In this document: positions 27,380-36,052 of the stretch, one piece after another
How the letters are laid out: each line of letters begins with the position of its first letter
Position numbering within the stretch: the stretch's first letter is position 1
Source of the DNA: DASZHJ01 sp035517495
GTDB lineage: Bacteria > Pseudomonadota > Alphaproteobacteria > ATCC43930 > CGMCC-115725
Assembly (NCBI GenBank): GCA_035517495.1
Contig: DATIYT010000001.1
Coordinates: 62,001-126,000 of the forward strand
Direction: 5' to 3'
DNA length: 64,000 bases
Program-made: the position numbers and the translations under genes
Notes under the pieces: generated by a model
Database searches by the model: none
Seen by the model: only the letters and a program-made list of their open reading frames with translations
What the model was told of the DNA's origin: nothing

Positions 27380-27874
27380 TCACGAGCTTGGAACGCCGGT
27401 ACGGCGCGCCGGTGATGAGATGACCTGCGTGGGCGCGCTCGCGTCCGGCACGATGGCAACCAGGCCGATCCCCTGGAATCGCATGCCGATCGTCTCGGCC
27501 GCGCGGCGCGAAAGATCGATGACGCGACCTGTGTAGGTGGCGTTGCGATCATTGATACGGACGGTGACTTCCTTGCCGTTGCCAAGGTTGGTCACGCGCA
27601 CGTGAGTCGAGAAGGGAAGTTTGGGATGCGCGGCAGTGAGCTGGTTCTCGTCGAAGCGGTCGCCGTTGGCGGTACGATGGCCGCGGACGCTCCGCCCGCC
27701 GTACCAACTGCCGATCCCGACCTCGATGGGCGGTCCCTGATTGGTGGCGCCCAGATCGGCAGGATGCGGCCTTCGCCCGGCTGGATCGTTCACTTGTGCT
27801 TCGGCTTTGCCGACCGCGAGAACGGATGTGAGGAATAAAAAAGCTGCCCCCGCCCGCAAAACGGCGTGTGCCAT
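27380..27874 (-). CDS. rlpA: RlpA-like double-psi beta-barrel protein, exported
   Basis: The 164-residue protein has a signal peptide (to about residue 26, ending AEAQ) and an RlpA barrel: GSWYGGRSVRGHRTANGDRFD, TAAHPKLPFSTHVRVTNL, VRINDRNATYTGRVIDLSRRAA. RlpA proteins are septal lytic transglycosylases or glycan binders. There is no SPOR domain or lipobox. The Glu that acts in active RlpA (TASGE) is replaced by Asp (TANGD), and INDRGPF is INDRNAT, so activity is doubtful. GGGAGG precedes the ATG. Confidence 0.85.
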   Translation of the reverse strand: MAHAVLRAGAAFLFLTSVLAVGKAEAQVNDPAGRRPHPADLGATNQGPPIEVGIGSWYGGRSVRGHRTANGDRFDENQLTAAHPKLPFSTHVRVTNLGNGKEVTVRINDRNATYTGRVIDLSRRAAETIGMRFQGIGLVAIVPDASAPTQVISSPARRTGVPSS

Positions 27875-28043
27875 CTCCGCCTCCCCTGTTTCTTATTCTG
27901 ACCATACCGAGAGCCACTGATCGACGGAAGCCGAAAGTGCTGCAAGAAAACGCGCCATGCTGGTCGACACGGCGCGGCGATCCCGTGATGATGGGCGGCG
28001 CCAAGGGCGCATCACCGGGAATGAGGTCCGTCGGTTGCAAACG

Positions 28044-28787
28044 ATGCTCGCTGAGGCTTGGTGGCTGCCGATCGTGTTTGCGCCGCTGATCGGCAGTTTT
28101 CTCGGCGTGCTGGTGACCCGATTGCCGCGGGGATTGACGGTGGTGTGGGGCAGGTCCGCGTGCCCACAGTGCGGTCACACGCTTGGCCCGGTGGAGTTGG
28201 TGCCATTGGCGGGTTGGGCCATGCTGGGCGGCCGCTGCCGACACTGCTCCGAGCGTATTTCGCTCCTGTACCCGGTGCTGGAAATCGGAGCGATCGCTGT
28301 TGCCGTTACCGCCGTCGCGGCGGCGCAGGGATGGGTCGTTTGGGCGAGCTGCGGGCTTGGCTGGTCTCTTCTGGCGCTGGCTGTGATCGATGGGCGAGAG
28401 GGGGTATTGCCCGATGTGCTGACGTTACCTCTCATCCCCGCGGGACTCGTGGTCGCGTATCTGGAAGATCGCGACACGCTCTATCCGCACGCCATTGGCG
28501 CGATTGCAGGTTTTGTCGCTTTTGCGTTGATCCGGCTCGCCTATCGCGCTTGGCGGGGACGCGAAGGGATGGGGGCGGGGGATGCAAAATTGTTCGCGGC
28601 ATCAGGAGCTTGGGTGGCATGGGAGGGACTGCCCTCGGTGGTTCTGATCGCCGCGCTCGCGAGCCTCGCTTGGATCGCGGCCGCGGGCCTGAAGGGGCGG
28701 CAGCCGACTTTGGCAACGGCTCTTCCCTTCGGGCCTGGGCTTTGCTTGGGGACATGGGTGATCTGGCTCTTCGGCCCGCTGTTCTGA
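28044..28787 (+). CDS. gspO: Type IV prepilin peptidase GspO/PilD
   Basis: The 247-residue membrane aspartyl protease cleaves and methylates prepilins. It has the cytoplasmic zinc pairs CPQCG and CRHC, the first catalytic Asp in AVIDGREGVLPD and the second in the GMGAGDAKL (GxGD) motif, with about seven helices. ATG 28044 places a helix right at the N-terminus as expected; an earlier in-frame ATG at 27957 would add 29 polar residues. It opens the rightward type II secretion block and would process the five pseudopilins encoded downstream. Confidence 0.9.
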   Translation: MLAEAWWLPIVFAPLIGSFLGVLVTRLPRGLTVVWGRSACPQCGHTLGPVELVPLAGWAMLGGRCRHCSERISLLYPVLEIGAIAVAVTAVAAAQGWVVWASCGLGWSLLALAVIDGREGVLPDVLTLPLIPAGLVVAYLEDRDTLYPHAIGAIAGFVAFALIRLAYRAWRGREGMGAGDAKLFAASGAWVAWEGLPSVVLIAALASLAWIAAAGLKGRQPTLATALPFGPGLCLGTWVIWLFGPLF

Positions 28788-28878
28788 CTGGCACGCCGCC
28801 GAATCGGAACGAAACATTGCAATAAATGTCCCCAAGATTCTGTGTCGCGGCGGGCCGGCAATCGGGTAAACATCGTTC

Positions 28879-30591
28879 ATGGTCGCGAATAGCGAGGACC
28901 GCCGGCAGGTCGAGCGGTCGTTTGCGGCGCGCCTAATCCGCGCCGACAAGATCGATCAGGGGGCGTTGGACCGTGTCCAGCGGATCCAATCCGAGAACCG
29001 CGACCGGCTCGACGCACTTTTGGTGAAGCTCGGTTATGTAAGCGAGCGGGATGCGGCCGAGGCGCTTGCGGCCGAACTCGGCCTGGTGACGGTCAAACCC
29101 GCCGATTACCCGGACAGCGCGCTTTTGAACGGCGACGTAAGCAAAAAGTTCCTGCATGAAGCGGGCGTCCTGCCGTTGGCACTTACGGCCGAGGGGCTGG
29201 TCCTCGCGATGGTCGACCCGCTGGATGAGTTTACGAAGCGCGCGATGGAGGTGGCTAGCGGTCAGCCGATTATTGCAAGGGTGGCGTTGGCAACGGAGTT
29301 CGAAACGGCGTTTCACCGTCTCTACGAGATCGAGGGCGGCTCGCGCGCCCCGGTCGCCGAGAAGACGCAGGATGCCGTCGACGAGGAGCTGCTCGAGGAC
29401 GTGGATCGCCTGCGCGATCTTGCGAGCGAAGGCCCCGTAATTCGATTGGTGAACCAGCTCCTAGCGCGCGCGGTCGAGGCACGGGCGTCCGATATTCACA
29501 TTGAACCGTTCCAAAATCGTCTGGTCGTGCGCTACCGCATCGACGGAGTGATGCGCGAAGTGGCGGAGCCGCCGCTGGCGCTGCGCGCGGCGATCACCTC
29601 GCGCATCAAGATCATGGCGAAGCTCAACATCGCCGAGCGCCGGTTGCCGCAGGATGGCCGCTTTCGCCAGGCAATCCAGGGCCGCGACTACGATCTGCGC
29701 ATTTCGACGGTGCCGACGCTGCATGGCGAAAGCGTCGTCATGCGCATCCTTGATCGTACCGGGCTTGTGCATGATTTCGGTGCGCTGGGTTTTGCGGAAG
29801 ATTCCGTCGCGCCGTTCCTGCGCGTGCTGGAACAGGCGCAGGGCATCTTGCTGGTGACCGGGCCGACCGGCAGCGGCAAGACGACAACGCTTTACACCAG
29901 CTTGATGCGCCTCAATTCACCCGAAAAGAAGCTGTTCACCGTCGAGGACCCGATCGAGTATCAACTGGAAGGCGTCAATCAAATTCAGGTGCGCCCGCAG
30001 ATAGAGCTGAGCTTCGCGCATGTGCTCCGCTCCATTCTGCGGCAAGACCCGGATATCATCATGATCGGCGAGATGCGCGACCTTGAGACCGCTCAGATCG
30101 CGATTCAGGCGGCCCTCACGGGCCACCTCGTGCTGTCGACCCTTCACACCAACAGCGCCGCGGCGACCGTGACGCGGCTCCTGGACATGGGGGTCGAGGA
30201 CTACCTCGTTACGTCAACGCTGAACGGGATTCTCGCGCAGCGCCTGGTTCGCCGACTTTGCCCAAACTGTCGGGAACCGTACGCCGCACTTCCCGAGCTG
30301 GTGACCGAGTTGCGGCTGCCCCAGACCCATGGCGCGCCGCCGATCTTCTATCACACCAAAGGCTGTGAAAACTGCACGGGCACCGGGTATTTAGGCCGCC
30401 TTGCGATCACGGAGCTTCTCGTCATGACCGATGATGTTCGCCGCTTGGTGTTGCGCCGCGCGGAGGCGTTTGAGCTGCATCGTGCCGCGGTCGCCGCCGG
30501 TATGCGCTCGATGTATGATGACGGGATTCGCAAGGCATCCCAGGGGTTGACGTCCCTGGAGGAGGTCTTGCGCGTCACTCGGGACGTCTGA
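28879..30591 (+). CDS. gspE: Type II secretion ATPase GspE
   Basis: The 570-residue cytoplasmic motor powers pseudopilus assembly. It has N1E-like sequence, ASDIHIEPF, Walker A GPTGSGKTTTLYT (K334), the Asp box and Walker B IIMIGEMRDLETA, the His box GHLVLSTLHTN, and the zinc tetracysteine C461/C464 and C496/C499 (CPNC...CENC). All expected motifs are intact. The next gene starts three bases after its stop. Confidence 0.95.
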   Translation: MVANSEDRRQVERSFAARLIRADKIDQGALDRVQRIQSENRDRLDALLVKLGYVSERDAAEALAAELGLVTVKPADYPDSALLNGDVSKKFLHEAGVLPLALTAEGLVLAMVDPLDEFTKRAMEVASGQPIIARVALATEFETAFHRLYEIEGGSRAPVAEKTQDAVDEELLEDVDRLRDLASEGPVIRLVNQLLARAVEARASDIHIEPFQNRLVVRYRIDGVMREVAEPPLALRAAITSRIKIMAKLNIAERRLPQDGRFRQAIQGRDYDLRISTVPTLHGESVVMRILDRTGLVHDFGALGFAEDSVAPFLRVLEQAQGILLVTGPTGSGKTTTLYTSLMRLNSPEKKLFTVEDPIEYQLEGVNQIQVRPQIELSFAHVLRSILRQDPDIIMIGEMRDLETAQIAIQAALTGHLVLSTLHTNSAAATVTRLLDMGVEDYLVTSTLNGILAQRLVRRLCPNCREPYAALPELVTELRLPQTHGAPPIFYHTKGCENCTGTGYLGRLAITELLVMTDDVRRLVLRRAEAFELHRAAVAAGMRSMYDDGIRKASQGLTSLEEVLRVTRDV

Positions 30592-30594
30592 GGA

Positions 30595-31812
30595 ATGGCG
30601 CTCTTTCGCTATCAAGCGGTGACGGCGAACGGCCAATTGGTTTCCGGCGAAATGGAGGCCGCAAACCAGGCCGCCGTTGTCGAGCGGTTGCAGAGCACCG
30701 GTCATGTGCCCATCCGCGCCGACGAGAGCGCGGGTTCTGCGTGGCGGCGCGCGCTCACGCGCCCGCTGTTCACCGGCATGGGGCGGAGCGTCGGCAATCT
30801 CGCCCTGATCACCCAGCAGCTCGCGCTACTGCTCCACGCGGGCCTCGCCGTCGATCGGGTTCTTGAGATCGTCGCCAGCACGTTGCGGAAGCGAGATCGC
30901 GTCGAAATCGAGGCGTTGCTCGATCGAATCCGGGCGGGAAGTTCGCTCGCCGACGCGATGGCGTCCCGTGGCGCCACGTTTCCCCGCTTTTATGTGGGAA
31001 TGGTGCGGGCAGGCGAGACCGGTGGTTCACTCGAACAGACGCTGCGCCATCTCGGCGATTTTCTGGAGAAATCGCAGAATGCCCGCGAGCAAATAAAATC
31101 GGCATTGACCTATCCGATGATCGTGCTGGCAACAGGCACCGCGTCGGTCGCGCTCTTGTTCGGCTTCGTGGTGCCCCGGTTTCGCCCGCTCTTCGACGAG
31201 GCGGGGGCGAAGCTGCCGATGTCAGCCACGGTCATTCTCGCGATTTCGGATCTGATGCAAGATTACTGGTGGGCGTTGCTGGCGCTTCCGGTTCTCTTGG
31301 GTTGCGGTTTGGCGCTTTACCTCCGTCGCCCGGCTGGGCGGCTTGCATGGGACCGATTCAAACTGCGTCTCCCGGTGGTCGGCGACCTCGCGATCAAGCT
31401 CGAAATCGGCCGCTTTGCCCGAACGCTGGGGACGATGTTGAAAAACGGCGTAACGCCGATCGCGGCGCTTGCCATCACGGGAGAAACCCTGCGGAACGCG
31501 GCGGTGCGAGCGGCGATTTCCGGGGTGGCGGATCGAATCAAGGAAGGGTCGGGTTTTGCCGAACCGCTCGCCGCTTCGGGCGTTGTTCCGGTGTTGGCGC
31601 TGCGCCTGGTTAGGGTCGGCGAAGAAACCGCGCGGCTCGATGACATGCTATTGAAGATCGCGGACATATACGATCAAGAGGGACGCCGCACCATCGATCG
31701 ACTGTTGGCGATGATGGTTCCGGCGATGACGATTGCGCTGGGTGTGATCGTCGCGCTGGTGATCGGCTCGATTCTGACGGCGGTGCTGAGCGTGTACGAA
31801 CTCGCGGTCTGA
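30595..31812 (+). CDS. gspF: Type II secretion inner-membrane platform protein GspF
   Basis: The 405-residue protein has two GspF repeats, each with QLA/GEETG-type motifs (ITQQLALLLHAGLAVDRVLE, RAGETGGSLEQTLRHL; RFARTLGTMLKNGV, RVGEETARLDDMLLK), and three membrane helices with the last at the C-terminus. It anchors GspE to the membrane complex. It starts almost directly after gspE. Confidence 0.94.
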   Translation: MALFRYQAVTANGQLVSGEMEAANQAAVVERLQSTGHVPIRADESAGSAWRRALTRPLFTGMGRSVGNLALITQQLALLLHAGLAVDRVLEIVASTLRKRDRVEIEALLDRIRAGSSLADAMASRGATFPRFYVGMVRAGETGGSLEQTLRHLGDFLEKSQNAREQIKSALTYPMIVLATGTASVALLFGFVVPRFRPLFDEAGAKLPMSATVILAISDLMQDYWWALLALPVLLGCGLALYLRRPAGRLAWDRFKLRLPVVGDLAIKLEIGRFARTLGTMLKNGVTPIAALAITGETLRNAAVRAAISGVADRIKEGSGFAEPLAASGVVPVLALRLVRVGEETARLDDMLLKIADIYDQEGRRTIDRLLAMMVPAMTIALGVIVALVIGSILTAVLSVYELAV

Positions 31813-31824
31813 GGGAGAAGCACG

Positions 31825-32283
31825 ATGATTGCCACGAACATCGAAATCTCGCGCCTGCGCGTGCAAAGGCGGCGCGCCTCGGAGCGGGGCTTCACCCTGG
31901 TCGAGCTGCTGGTGGTGTTGGCCATCCTCGGCATCATCGTCGCGCTGGTGACGCCCGCGGCCCTCCACTATCTGGCGCGCGCGAAGACCGAGGCGGCGCA
32001 CATCCAGATACAAAGCCTGTCGAGCGCGCTCGATCTTTTCCGGCTCGATATGTCGCGTTATCCGACGGAGCAGGAGGGATTGCAGGCGCTCGTCCAAGCG
32101 CCGCCTGGCGTTGCCAACTGGAATGGCCCTTACATCAAGCAGAAAGCAGTGCCAATGGATCCCTGGGGCCGGCCTTATCATTACAAGATACCCGGCGAGC
32201 ATGGGGAGTATGACCTCTTTACGCTCGGCGCGGCGAATGCGCCTGGAGGAACCGGCGAAAACCAGACAGTCGGAAATTGGTGA
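31825..32283 (+). CDS. gspG: Major pseudopilin GspG
   Basis: The 152-residue prepilin has a 21-residue leader ending SERG, a cleavage site before FTLVELLVVLAILGIIVALV with E5, and the GspG body RYPTEQEGLQALVQAP, WNGPYIKQ and DPWGRPYHYKIPGEHGEYDLFTLG, which forms the calcium loop. It builds the pseudopilus shaft. GAGGGAGAAG lies before the ATG. Confidence 0.95.
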   Translation: MIATNIEISRLRVQRRRASERGFTLVELLVVLAILGIIVALVTPAALHYLARAKTEAAHIQIQSLSSALDLFRLDMSRYPTEQEGLQALVQAPPGVANWNGPYIKQKAVPMDPWGRPYHYKIPGEHGEYDLFTLGAANAPGGTGENQTVGNW

Positions 32284-32289
32284 ACGGCG

Positions 32290-32748
32290 GTGCGAGCACC
32301 GGGATTCACGCTCATCGAATTGGTGGTGGCGCTGGCGGTCGCGGCGCTCGTATTGGCGATTGCGGTGCCGATGCTGTCCGGCACGTCGGCCCGCGCGCAG
32401 TTCCGGGCGTCGGCGCACGAGGTGGTGGCGGCGCTGCGCGAAACCCGCAGCCGCGCCATCACAAGCGGTCGGAGTGCGGCGTTGATCATCGATGTAGAGC
32501 GCGGCGTCTATCGCGGCGATGCTTCCGCGACGCCGCATTGGCTGCCAAAAGGCATACACCTCGTGCTTACGACAACAACTCAGGAGCGCCGCAGCGAGGG
32601 CAGCGGCGCCATTCGCTTTTTCCCGGATGGCAGCTCGACCGGCGGTGGCGTCCGTCTGATAGAAGATGGCAAGCGCTACGATGTGCTGGTCGACTGGCTC
32701 ACCGGTCGGGTGTCCCTTGATGATCGCGCGCCACTTCCCGCCGGCTGA
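32290..32748 (+). CDS. gspH: Minor pseudopilin GspH
   Basis: The 152-residue prepilin has a very short leader (GTG start, MRAPG) before FTLIELVVALAVAALVLAIAV, with E5. The body contains the GspH pattern SARAQFRASAHEVVAALRETRSRAI and IRFFPDGSSTGG, the strand pair typical of GspH/FimT. It starts six bases after gspG and overlaps gspI by 29 bases. Confidence 0.9.
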   Translation: MRAPGFTLIELVVALAVAALVLAIAVPMLSGTSARAQFRASAHEVVAALRETRSRAITSGRSAALIIDVERGVYRGDASATPHWLPKGIHLVLTTTTQERRSEGSGAIRFFPDGSSTGGGVRLIEDGKRYDVLVDWLTGRVSLDDRAPLPAG

Positions 32749-33130
32749 GCAGCGTGGCTTCACGCTGATCGAGACGCTGGTTGCCTTTACCGTTGCGACC
32801 CTGTTGCTCTCGGTTCTGCTTGCCTCCTTTGCCGGCGGCGTTGCCGGCAGCCGCCATGACGAGCTTCGCACCGAGGCGGTCCAGCTCGCGCAATCGACGA
32901 TGGAGGCGATGGGCGCCGTGGATGTCTTGAAGGACGATACGCGGTTCGATCGAGTTGAAGGTCGGTTTCATATCGCCGTATCGACGGAGCGCTATGCGGC
33001 GTCCGAGGCGCCGGGAACGCAAGGGATTTATGTAGCACCCTATGACGTCACAGTCCGGGTTTCCTGGCCCGAGGGCGGACGGCAGCAATCCGTATCTCTC
33101 CGCACTCTGCGGCTCGGAAGACAGCAGTGA
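32720..33130 (+). CDS. gspI: Minor pseudopilin GspI
   Basis: The 136-residue prepilin starts at ATG 32720 inside the end of gspH. After the leader MIARHFPPAEQRG comes FTLIETLVAFTVATLLLSVLL with E5, then AQSTMEAMG and a short beta body (YDVTVRVSWPEGGRQQSVSLRTL), as in GspI. The frame is open from 32666, but this start gives the normal leader. It probably forms the tip complex with GspJ, GspK and GspH. Confidence 0.88.
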   Translation: MIARHFPPAEQRGFTLIETLVAFTVATLLLSVLLASFAGGVAGSRHDELRTEAVQLAQSTMEAMGAVDVLKDDTRFDRVEGRFHIAVSTERYAASEAPGTQGIYVAPYDVTVRVSWPEGGRQQSVSLRTLRLGRQQ

Positions 33131-33777
33131 ACATGCGGACCCCGATGCGCCGCAAATCGTCTGCCTCCGAGGGCTTCACGCTCGTCGAAATGCTTGTCGC
33201 CGTCGCATTGATCGCGCTTCTGAGCGTGATGCTGTTCGAAGGTATGCGCTTGGGAACCCGGAGCGCGGCGCTGAGCGCGGCCATCAACGACCGTTCGGGT
33301 CAGTGGTCGCTCGCTTATGGGGTGCTGCGCAGGCAATTGGCCGGCGCTGAATCCGTCCCGGTGAAGCAGCAGCAGCCTGGCCCAAACACGGTCGATTTCG
33401 ACGGAAGCTCGGACAGCCTCAATTTCATCGAATCGCCACCGGCGTTCCTGGCGCTTGGCGGCCTTTATCGCATGCAGCTCGCATTCGTGCGAGGCGGGCG
33501 CGGCGGCCGGTTGACGCTCGGCTGGACGCGCCTCGACGAATCCGAGACACCCGAAGGCGGAGCGCCCTCAACGCTCATCGATAACCTCGCCAGCGCCGAA
33601 TTCAGTTATTTCGGCGCACTCGAGGCCGATCAGGCCCCGGAATGGCAGCAGAGCTGGCAGGGGATCGATCACCTGCCAACCCTGGTGCGCCTGCGCATCG
33701 CTTTCGCCGATGGGCAGCGGCTGCCGGATTTGATCGTGGCGCTGCGCCTCGCGCCACTGCCCCGAAGCGGTCAATAG
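33127..33777 (+). CDS. gspJ: Minor pseudopilin GspJ
   Basis: The 216-residue prepilin has a leader ending SASEG before FTLVEMLVAVALIALLSVMLFEGMRL, with E5, then the GspJ-type body QWSLAYGVLRRQL and VRLRIAFADGQRLPDLIVALRLAP. GTG 33127 overlaps the gspI stop and has GGAAG six bases upstream; ATG 33133 is the alternative. Confidence 0.9.
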   Translation: MNMRTPMRRKSSASEGFTLVEMLVAVALIALLSVMLFEGMRLGTRSAALSAAINDRSGQWSLAYGVLRRQLAGAESVPVKQQQPGPNTVDFDGSSDSLNFIESPPAFLALGGLYRMQLAFVRGGRGGRLTLGWTRLDESETPEGGAPSTLIDNLASAEFSYFGALEADQAPEWQQSWQGIDHLPTLVRLRIAFADGQRLPDLIVALRLAPLPRSGQ

Positions 33778-33786
33778 GTACGATCG

Positions 33787-34905
33787 ATGTTTGCCGACCG
33801 AGCCCCGCAGGGACCGCTGCTTCAAGCCGCCACGACCCTCAAGAGCGCGGTGGGGTGGTGGACACGGGAACTGGCGGCCCTGGTTCCCCCAGGATTGCGC
33901 CGCCGGTTAGGCGCGATACGCGGTCAATTGCTCCTTGTGCTGGATCGGGGGCGCATGGACCTTGTCTACGACGCGGGGGGCCGGCGCGAGACTCTGGCAC
34001 GCCTGTCGTCGTCGAGCGCCGGACGGGACGAGGCGCGACGCGAAGTCACGCGACTGCGGCATCGGCGGCGTGAAGTCGAGGGTGTTGCGACCATCTGCCT
34101 CTCCGAAGAAAGCGCGCTCCGCCGCATGATTGCCTTGCCCCTCGCCGCCGCGAACAACCTGGCGCAAGTCGTGTTCTTCGAACTCGATCGGCTAACGCCC
34201 TTCAAGCGGGACGACATTTATTTTGCGTATCGGCTGTTGAAGCGCGACGCGGAGGCGCGGCAGCTACTGGTCGAACTGACGGTGGTGCCGCGCACTGTCG
34301 TCGCGGAAGCTTTGCAGACGGCCGCGGCTCTCGGATTGACGGTCGGAGCCGTGTGCGTCGGTGGTACGGACGATGCAGCGGCTCCATCACCGAATGTTCT
34401 GCCGGAGAGTGAGCGCCGGAAGAGCCGGCGTATCGCTGGCCGAGCGCTGGCGGCGCTGGCCGCATTGACGGCGTTGCTGGGTATTACCGCGCTGGCGATA
34501 CCCTTTGCTCAGGTGCAGCGGGAAGCGGACGCGCTGAGCCAGGAGGTCGCCGAGGCGAAGCAGAAGGCCGACGCCAGCCTTAGGCTCCAAACCGACATCG
34601 ACGCTGCTGCCCAGGACAATCGTTCCCTTGTCGAGCGCAAGCGACGGAGGGTTTCGGTCTCCGAGGTGTTGCGGAGCCTGACGGAGCTGCTGCCGGACGA
34701 TACTTGGCTCCTTTCGCTGGAAATCAGCGGTTCGGAGGTGCGTATATCGGGATACGCCTCCTCGGCAACGGAGGTGCTGGGCATTATCGACCGCTCCGGC
34801 GCATTCTCGAACGCGGCATTCCGCGCTTCGGTGACTCAGGATACCCGGCTCAATCGCGAGCAGTTCAACATTGCCGCGCAGATTCGTGGGGAGGAGCCGA
34901 AGTGA
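33787..34905 (+). CDS. gspL: GspL-like protein with PilN-type C-terminal domain
   Basis: The 372-residue bitopic inner-membrane protein has an N-terminal part with the PilM/GspL-like stretch ALRRMIALPLAAANNLAQVVFFELDRLTPF. A membrane helix follows near residues 220-240, then a coiled coil (QREADALSQEVAEAKQKAD) and a PilN-like domain (LTELLPDDTWLLSLEIS). In type II systems this links GspE to the periplasmic assembly. The first actin-like subdomain looks shortened compared with classical GspL. The GTG of gspM overlaps its stop. Confidence 0.85.
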   Translation: MFADRAPQGPLLQAATTLKSAVGWWTRELAALVPPGLRRRLGAIRGQLLLVLDRGRMDLVYDAGGRRETLARLSSSSAGRDEARREVTRLRHRRREVEGVATICLSEESALRRMIALPLAAANNLAQVVFFELDRLTPFKRDDIYFAYRLLKRDAEARQLLVELTVVPRTVVAEALQTAAALGLTVGAVCVGGTDDAAAPSPNVLPESERRKSRRIAGRALAALAALTALLGITALAIPFAQVQREADALSQEVAEAKQKADASLRLQTDIDAAAQDNRSLVERKRRRVSVSEVLRSLTELLPDDTWLLSLEISGSEVRISGYASSATEVLGIIDRSGAFSNAAFRASVTQDTRLNREQFNIAAQIRGEEPK

Positions 34906-35483
34906 CGCTTGCTCTGCCGCCCATTGCAAGCCGCGCTCTCGCGCTCGCAATCCTGATTCTGCTTGTCGTGGGCCTGTATGCACTGGTGATCGACCCGCTC
35001 GTCACGGATTATCAGGCCAACCGCGACGCGGTGGAGCAGTTGAGCTCGGTGCTCGAGCGCTATCGCGCGGCCGGCCAGCGGCTGCCGGAACGAGAGCAAA
35101 CACTTGAATCGCTCAAGAATTCCGATCCCGGCCGCGAGGGCTTTCTTCAGGGAGGCAACGACAATCTAATCGCCGCCAATATTCAAGCGCGCGTCAAATC
35201 AATCACCGAGGGTGCACGAGGAGAGCTCAGGAGCACGCAAATCCTGCCGGTAGCAGAAGAGGGAAAGCTGCACCGTATCGCGGTTCGAGCCCAGATGACG
35301 GTCAATATGGCGGCGGCGCAGCGAGTCTTTTATGGCGTTGAATCGGCCACACCCTACCTGTTCCTCGACAACGTCGTGATGAACGCGCGGGTCGGGCTGC
35401 GCCGGCGCGGGGAGGCGGACGACGATCCGCTGATCGACGTACAGTTTGACGTCTTCGGCTATACCCGCGGCGGGAGCAAGTAG
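34902..35483 (+). CDS. gspM: GspM-like type II secretion protein
   Basis: The 193-residue protein has one N-terminal membrane helix (about residues 9-28), a coiled coil (NRDAVEQLSSVLERYRAAGQ) and a ferredoxin-like periplasmic domain (YLFLDNVVMNARVG), matching the GspM_b subtype that partners PilN-type GspL. GTG 34902 overlaps the gspL stop (GTGA). Confidence 0.85.
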   Translation: MTLALPPIASRALALAILILLVVGLYALVIDPLVTDYQANRDAVEQLSSVLERYRAAGQRLPEREQTLESLKNSDPGREGFLQGGNDNLIAANIQARVKSITEGARGELRSTQILPVAEEGKLHRIAVRAQMTVNMAAAQRVFYGVESATPYLFLDNVVMNARVGLRRRGEADDDPLIDVQFDVFGYTRGGSK

Positions 35484-35493
35484 GAGCGCACCG

Positions 35494-36021
35494 GTGTTCC
35501 TGACATGGTCATTGATCCGGCTTGGTGCTCTCGCCGTCCTTGCGGCCGCTAGCGTCGTGCTTGGCATCGTCATCTATGACGAGATCGCCGGCGGTTCGGA
35601 GCGGGAGATCACCGCACCGGCGGCGAGCTCACGGGCGGCGGCGACAACCGCGCCGCAAACTTTCGCACTGCCTCCCCCGCAGTCTTATCGCGTCGTCACT
35701 GAACGTCCTCTGTTCACCCCCGGACGGCATCCGGCTCCGCTGGACGTGGGGACGCAGCCGGCCGGCGAGATCTCCTCCCTGGTCCTCAACGGCATCATTG
35801 TCTCCGGAGACGACAAAATAGCGCTGATTACGGACTCCCATGGGGGATCGGTGGCGCGTTATCGCGAAGGGCAGGTGGTCGCCGGCTGGACATTGCAATC
35901 GATCGAGCGGGACCACGTCGTCCTCGAGCGGGGCGCATCGCGGCAAGAAATCAAGCTCACCGACAAGCCTCGCGCTCCCGCGGACGGCGCGGCACTGCGA
36001 CGCCCACCGCAACGGCCGTAG
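35494..36021 (+). CDS. GspC/GspN-type short inner-membrane protein
   Basis: The 175-residue protein starts at GTG 35494 with AGGAG seven bases upstream. A membrane helix (residues 8-27) is followed by a Pro/Ala-rich linker and a homology-region domain: RPLFTPGRHPAPL, LVLNGIIVSGDDKIALI, VARYREGQVVAGWTLQSIERDHVVLERG. That domain in GspC binds the secretin N0 domain. There is no PDZ domain, so it is a minimal GspC or GspN form. It is the last gene of the rightward block and converges on gspK. Confidence 0.8.
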   Translation: MFLTWSLIRLGALAVLAAASVVLGIVIYDEIAGGSEREITAPAASSRAAATTAPQTFALPPPQSYRVVTERPLFTPGRHPAPLDVGTQPAGEISSLVLNGIIVSGDDKIALITDSHGGSVARYREGQVVAGWTLQSIERDHVVLERGASRQEIKLTDKPRAPADGAALRRPPQRP

Positions 36022-36052
36022 CCGCCGCCAATTTAGGGAGGATTCACCGAAC

